This document shows positions 57,920-64,000 of a DNA stretch of 64,000 nt, piece by piece. Source of the DNA: Chalara sp. BL73 (Eukaryota > Ascomycota > Leotiomycetes > Helotiales); contig CAKJVC010000068.1 of NCBI GenBank assembly GCA_918026815.1, positions 1,178,001-1,242,000 on the forward strand, given 5' to 3'. The notes beneath the pieces are model-generated. The model worked only from the letters and a program-made list of their open reading frames with translations, was not told where the DNA came from and searched no databases. The number at the start of each line of letters is the position of its first letter. The first letter of the stretch is position 1. The translations under genes were made by a program, and so were the position numbers.

Positions 57920-60698
57920 CTATATGTCTAATCCTTTGGCACAAAGCCAGAGGATGATAGGGCAAACAACGTTGTCGTTACCACCAGTGAGAACTGCCTC
58001 TGTGAGACTAGCAATTCCAGCCGCAACGCCTGCCTTCCCAACCGTCAATGTCATCGAGTCATTATTATTTGCGGGCCAGCCTCCGATTCTAAGCCATATT
58101 TTTGCCAGTACCAACGCCAGACCCACGGCAGTAGCAAATGCTATGCTGCCTTCGATACTTTTCCCACCGCCCCAGAGCCATTTCCTCCGACCATACCGTC
58201 TGCCTATCAATGAAGCAGCGGCATCTCCCATACCGACACAAATGACTCCGCTGACCATGCTGACCTCCCTACGTGGAACTTCCCATCCGGAAAGGAAATC
58301 CTTTCCTGTTCGAGGAAGGGTTCCGAGAGAAAGCCAGAGAGGAATCGCACAGCCAATGAGAAGAAATATATGTGAAATCACAACCGGCCCTTTCAGATCC
58401 CTGCCATCAACATAAGGTGTGAGGAAAGAGGCCAGTGATTTGGACAAAGGTGGTAGTTGAGAAGCGCGAAAGAGGTCTAGTAGCAGGAAGATTGCAAGCA
58501 TTAATATTAATGCCAACGCTGCATATGTCGGGTCAATAAATGTTGCTGGAAGTAGCATCCCGACCATCATAAAATGGAAGACCTTTCGCCGCGTATCCAC
58601 TTCGTATATTGAAGAAAGTTTTAGGACAATTGCAAGACCAACACCAATGATTGCTAGCCAGTAAACACTGAGGATGAGTCGAGTATTCGCCTCTCCAAAA
58701 TATGCGTGCCTAGTATGTTCAACCCAGCCTAGATGGCAAGATTCTTTGTTTTCCAAGTCATCACGCGGTGGCAGACAGATCCATCGCTGTAAATTAGTCG
58801 TCACAACCTCCATCCTAAACCATGAGTTATCACCGAAAAGATATCCCAAAGCCCACCCAATAGGCTCGTTCCCTTCTAGTGCATTTCGTTGAACATAGTC
58901 ACGAATGCCGACTAATGTAATTGCCACGACACAAGCATAAACGTAACCAGCATAAAGCCATTTCCTCCAGGTCGCTTGAGTTTGTGTAAGATTGAAGAAT
59001 GCCTGGACACTAGATGAGGCGGCTCTTTTGCGACGACCAGATGGCGTTCTGTCGCTTAATCGTGTCGGTAATGAACTGAGCGCAGGCAATGTGTGTCGCC
59101 TCTGGACCGAGAAAAGGTCATCCACAGCGGTTTGTAGTAAGCTGTTGTGGTCTGGGGTCTGAGAGGCGGATTTGGGTTCAATAGCTGACGCAGAGCCATT
59201 CTCAGGAATAGAGGTGACACTATGTCTTGTAGTGTCGAGCTTAAGAGGTTTTACCCTAGGGTGGGACCTAAATTGCTCATCTTCGCTGGTATCGCTGGCA
59301 GCTGGATCTTTAATGAACAAAGTGCTTAACTTGTTAAGTGGCGACGACCTTTTCGCTCCCTTTAGGCTTGGGTTTATAAAATTTGCTCGTTTAAAGCGCC
59401 ACTTTGGTACTCTGGCAAGAGCCACACCCCATCTTAAAACTTGTCCGCATGTCACCAGAACTCCAGTTCCACCGCCCCAGAGCAAAACTTTCAGGATAAC
59501 TGCTTGTGGTGATGATGCGAGCAGGAGGAGATCGATCAATGCAATAGAGAGCAACTGTAGCTCCGCCGCGAGCAGACTGGTAGTTGTCAGGTAATGAAGG
59601 GTGACACAGGTAGCTTGATGTAAAGGCGCTAAAAGCACTAGGATTTCGGCATCCAGATAAGACTCGTCTGAGTGAACTTGTAGTGGTATAAATCTTAACT
59701 TTCCCAGGCCCTTCGAGAGTAAAAGAGGAACCACAGAGAGCAGCCACTGGATAGTATTAGAGCTTTCGAGTCCACCGAAAGAAGGAATGAGTTCTCTGGG
59801 AAGTGATGCTATGGAGAGTATGATACTTGGCAGCAGTCCTTCTGGCCTTGCCATGCATACTAGGGTCGAAACTAGCATTGTGAGGGCGGGAGGGTAGAAT
59901 AGAGGGGCAGGATCAAAAGCCACTGGTATTGCCAACGAAAGTGGCCGTTTGTAAGGATTGGTTGGATTCATATGTCGCAGCACTCGAATTGGGTACAGGA
60001 GAATCAGCGCGGAGATCAACAAAATCTGGGAAAAAACCTCTGCACTTATTAGTTCGACTCGAGATGCGATTTCTTGAATCATGCTCACCTGTCTTCCACT
60101 GGAGGAGCAGCTGCTTTACGCCACTGTCAAAACAGAGGATTCCTCCCACGAATAGAAGAATAGCCCCTTCCGTGGCTCTTCTTACAATCTCTGCCAATCT
60201 TTTCTGCTGTATCCTTATTACACTCTTATGTTCCTCGTCGTCTTTCAAGGCTATAATTGCAGCCGTCGCCTTCCTCCAAAGCCCTCTTGATCTTTTAGAG
60301 TCTTCTTCGGCAAGTCCTGGGGACATCAGAGGGCTCGGCGAGCCCGATAATGATCCATCTTCACCCCTCAGCCCCTTGTGTGGTCGTAATTTGGGGGCCG
60401 GAAGGCCTTTCAGGAAATGTTCATCGTCCGCTTCTGTCCCACTATCGCTTCCCATAGACTCCCGATAGCCCGCTGAGTTTGGCCTTCCATGTTCTCGATT
60501 CTCATCATTTCTCTTTCCTATAGCCGTCGACGAAGATGTGGGTTGAGGGGCATTAATGCTGAAGCGTTCCGAGGAATAAGGTAGTTCATATTGCTGTCTA
60601 TGATATGGGTGAGGAGACCTCGATAATCGGTGACCAGCATCTTCTCGTAGTCTTTGGGCATGTGGAGGGGGTTGTGCTGGGTTAAGGAGCTCAGGCAT
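57920..60698 (-). CDS. SEC59: Dolichol kinase Sec59
   Basis: Two exons on the minus strand, 60698-60089 and 60039-57920, 909 residues from MPELLNPAQPPPH. An in-frame Met at 60740 would add 14. The 49-base intron ends at GTGCAG and its excision joins LLLQWKT to EVFSQILLISALILLYPIRV, within a membrane region. The first 160 residues are a disordered hydrophilic extension. Multiple transmembrane helices follow, with a long loop in the middle (about residues 420-530). The C-terminal part holds the kinase core: RRKVFHFMMVGMLLPATFID, GDAAASLIGRRYGRRKWLWG with GGKSIEGS, and LTGGNDNVVCPI. Sec59 uses CTP to phosphorylate dolichol in the ER, the carrier for N-glycans, GPI anchors and O-mannose. Yeast Sec59 is 519 residues, so this fungal form is enlarged by its N-terminal extension and loop. 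Confidence 0.9.
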
Positions 60699-63322
60699 AG
60701 CGGAGTGAAGCCGTGAACTGCTGAATCCGCAGGAAACCACAACCGACCATTGTATGCGCCGGAAGGTGTAGGGATGTAGGTTTTCTGTGGATGAATTGAT
60801 AGGCTGATTCAGTATATTTACCTAGTGTGTGCGGAAGTGACGATTTGCAAGCAAGATCTTTGGTCATGGAGAATTGCCATGATGTGATTCACATGTAATT
60901 GTTGAGTCTGATCAGAAAAGACTACGTACCCACCCACATTAGTTAGACTTCGTGACTTGGGCAATAGTTTACCCGAGCCGCAGACGAGTCTGACACCTGG
61001 TGGATGGCGCAGAAACTGCCCTGAGACTGCGACACGCAACAGAATCTCCACCTCAGCGTTGATTGGTGATATTCTTAGCTTACGGGTCTGAGTGATGAAC
61101 TTTTAGCCCAATATATGTTGGCGATGACATAAGGTGTTGCATAAGACGGATAAGATAATTAATGTTGCTCACTGCTTTGAGGCATGGCAGAAGATTGCTG
61201 TATATGGATAGATTACAATCATCAGAATATTAAATATCGAATAATGGCTGTTGGTATAAAGTCAAAGTCATGTGACGACGCACAGGCCACCACCTGAATG
61301 TATTTAAGTTCTCGCTCGTAGATTCAAAAATAGAACAATCAAGAACAAGTCAACCACCTGCAACGAGCATACATAGCACTTCGCTGAGATCGCGGTGCTA
61401 CGTGCCCCGTGGGTAACCGACTTAAGCAATTGCAAGTTATCAATATGAAGTATCACAGGAAGTGATACAAACAATGGCCTTCCAGACTAGGCATGGACAG
61501 ATGAAGCGCCCTCATACTATCTCCAAAAAAAAAACTTAGAAAAAAAAAAACTTTAATTGTCACAAAATGCCTAACTTGCTTTCACACTGAAAGCGCACAT
61601 CCTACTCAATGATGTAAATTAACAACTCTGATTGTTTCGTCGGTCTGAAACCCAAATTAATTCAAAGCTTTTCAGTCAAGATCCAGCTATCTAGTCGGCT
61701 TTTCACCTGACTCTCCGGGCCGATAAGTGTGCTTCACTCCCTCTCCATCCATGCCTAGTCGTTGAACATCCATATTGCCACCTTGACCAGGTATAGGTCA
61801 GTTGTCTCTGAGGGCCTGAGTAGTAACTGGTGGAGATCTAAATGTAAGCTGCAGGTGGACGGTGCGGCATATGGTGCTGCATTGATGGACTGACCCAACG
61901 GGAACACGCATACCAGGACGCTTTTGTCACTTGTAGCGTGGTACTTGGAAATTTACATTATCATCACTTGCTTGCTAGACATGGAATTATGATTAGAGTA
62001 TATCGATGGTGGATCACTTACTGTCAGTGGCGACTCCCCACCAGTCTCCACGTCCGCAGACGTCGCGGTGGAAGAGACGCTAGTGCCACTTCTTTGAAGC
62101 AGCTTTCCCAGGAAAGAAACACCATTACACTAGTAGATCCGCCAAACTCTGAGCTCTGCCTGATAGAGTTGCATCTCAGATGATATTTCAACTACCCACT
62201 CTCGAGCATTCTTGATGATCTCTTGGGTCTGGGACAGTGATACTGAAATTTTCTGCCCTGACGAGCCGTGATGCGTTCCTTCATCCAGCTTCCCAACCAT
62301 TTATGATAATATTGACTTGTGAGCCATGAATTTCATCAGTTTGTCTTGCCAGCAGAGTTTTTAGTGGATATGAAGATTCGCGATGACTTTCTTGGCTTTC
62401 TATGAGGCTGGAGAGCATATGAAAGTAGAGACTGAAAGTTATGAAGTGAAAGCTTTGTAACTCTAGCCCCAAGAATAAGCGTTCGCGCTAATTCATTCTC
62501 GAGTTTTGCCGCTAAAGTTTCATACGTCTCGCATTGTAATGAACGCTTCACAAGGGAATAATGTAAATGTATTCACTGATATGAAGAATAGTGCGTGCGA
62601 GTATGATCCCTGCGTGAGACCTACTACCTTGACAGTTAATGGTACCACCAGTGACGCATACATAGATCAAATCAAGGGACACAAATTGCATCACAGATAG
62701 AAAAGAAAGATCTGGACTGGCAGGATCTGTTATTTATCATGTGAGAGCAAGTGATATATCATTTTAATGCAGGAAAAATTCATCGCAAGAACGAAAAAAG
62801 TTGAAATGAGAAATTAAACAAAAAAAAAAAAGAAAGAAATCACCTGTTGGCATGAGATATACTATACATCTATGGGCTGTTGACGGACAGCATCCCAAAA
62901 ACAATTGCTATGTATAAGTTCTAACATTAGGAAGAGGATGATGCTGTGAATTTTGTATAGCAGGATGGTACGCAAAGTAACAAACCCAGAACCTTAAATG
63001 CACTCAAAACACACATTCTAACTGACTACTAGCGATCGACACAAGGGATATGGCAGTATCTGAAGCAGTTGAGTTCGGTAGGAGGCTAAGTACCCTAGTG
63101 TATCTCAGTGATGTGGGGCTTGGGACTATTCCTAGCCCAAGTCTAATTTATATATCTACGCGACAGGCAGGAAAGCTCCTGAATGTTGGAGAAACATGTG
63201 AGTATTACATCGCAAGTATGAGTAGAGAAAGCAAGGATGCAAACTTGTTTAGAGTACTAGTAACTGTTATTCCACAGATGCGAGGTTTACAGCGGTAGTG
63301 AAGATGCTAACCAAACCAGTGA
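60699..63322. other. Right-hand gene-poor DNA
   Basis: No supported intact gene. The start holds the Sec59 promoter. GCGACACGCAACA at 61029-61041 resembles the core of the motif seen at 17.4-19.9 kb, but without the rest of it. A-runs at about 61526-61552 and 62820. ORFs such as 63050-63298 lack features. Confidence 0.4.
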
Positions 63323-63600
63323 CTAGCGGCTTGGCAGGGGCTGATTGGAGATAAACTCGGAAGAGTTTGGGATCTTGGCTTGTGTTTTGACATCAAAATT
63401 ACCAACAACAACCTCGTTCGTAAAATCTACGCCTCTTACGCACAGCTAGGGCTCCAGCTATTTACGTTTCATAGCCATGAACCTGTTCACGGACCCACGC
63501 AGGAGCATCCTTTTCGGAATGAGGACACAACACCAATCCTCAAGAGCCGCTGAGACCACTGGCAATACCAACCAATTCTTCATATCCACCACTAAAATGG
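63323..63600 (-). pseudogene. Decayed coding fragment, family not recognised
   Basis: Minus strand. Directly after a TTTTAG that could be an acceptor, the frame reads SGGYEELVGIASGLSGS, then TGA (63542-63540), then continues in the same frame as GLVLCPHSEKDAPAWVREQV and HGYET to a TAA (63464-63462). One frame over, VDFTNEVVVGNFDVKTQAKI continues to ISNQPLPSR and a TAG at 63325-63323. The composition is strongly protein-like on both sides of the lesions, so this looks like the 3' part of a gene with two stops and a frameshift. No intact upstream exon was found before the window's end. Confidence 0.45.
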
Positions 63601-64000
63601 AGCCTCAATTGCACAATATGCGTTACAGATAAGCACTGAGCTATGAAGCCTTCCTTAAATTACAGCTAGGAGGTTGCATTGGGCTATCTGATGTAGGTCG
63701 TCTAGTTGTTTCCCTATTTGCCTGCAGGTCTCACTGTCCCTTTACCTTCAACTTTATCTGTCACTACACGTCGCCTAAATTTTTAAATTATATAGCTATC
63801 CAATTGATCATCATGGTCCGTATTGAATACGGCCACTAGACTCAAGTGAGATCTCACCATTCTAAGATCTTTCCTGCGCCAACTGGTGCTCAGCCCTGTC
63901 ACCGCAAATATCATATACTAGCAAATATCTGATCTGCTCCACTCATGAGGCCAGTGGCCGCAGTTGATTCTTAAGTAGACCGCTGCCTTTCCAATGGCTT
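63601..64000. other. Right-edge intergenic DNA
   Basis: No coding or RNA feature seen. It would be the place to look for upstream exons of the decayed fragment, but none was recognised. Confidence 0.35.

Noticed and set aside
57924..58415. 163-codon ORF antisense to Sec59
   Set aside because: Lies fully within the conserved kinase core of Sec59 on the other strand.

Overview
This is nuclear DNA from a filamentous ascomycete (Pezizomycotina). The evidence is short introns of about 45 to 60 bases with GTRNGT donors and CTRAC-like branch sites, a HET-domain gene, a Far11/HAM-2 STRIPAK gene and a Sac7-type RhoGAP. A leotiomycete (Helotiales-like) source fits the protein flavour, but that is only an impression. 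All multi-exon models below were built by hand: splice junctions were kept only where phase and family similarity agreed.

Layout. From 0.5 to 15.6 kb the window is fairly gene-dense: a secreted spherulin-like cupin, Pet127, the cohesin loader Mau2/Scc4, an EMB8/YheT-type alpha/beta hydrolase, Loc1, and a divergent DNA-alkylation pair (an Ada-type regulator facing a very short O6-alkylguanine-DNA alkyltransferase). From 15.6 to 20 kb is a gene-poor stretch with one decayed coding remnant and a short motif recurring every 350 to 850 bases. From 20 to 27.5 kb lie Far11/HAM-2, an intron-containing tRNA-Glu(CTC), an LTR-like palindromic stretch and an unrecognised conserved-looking gene. From 27.5 to 44 kb is an accessory, gene-poor region holding a broken short-chain dehydrogenase, small orphan ORFs, a HET-domain gene bracketed by two diverged 124-bp direct repeats, and a membrane-anchored barwin/RlpA-like protein. 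From 44.5 to 60.7 kb are Tim9, the RhoGAP, a GPI-type wall protein interrupted by an in-frame stop, a mucin-like surface protein, a FAM32A-like protein and dolichol kinase Sec59. From 60.7 to 64 kb no intact gene is visible, but a decayed coding fragment sits near the right edge.

How the genes relate. Most are unlinked housekeeping genes (mitochondrial RNA processing and import, sister-chromatid cohesion, ribosome assembly, N-glycosylation, Rho and STRIPAK signalling). The clearest functional linkage is the alkylation-response pair at 14.2 to 15.6 kb, where a putative methyl-sensing regulator and a putative repair enzyme share a 276-bp intergenic region. The least ordinary DNA is the motif-punctuated block at 17.4 to 19.9 kb and the repeat-flanked HET locus at 34.9 to 38.1 kb.
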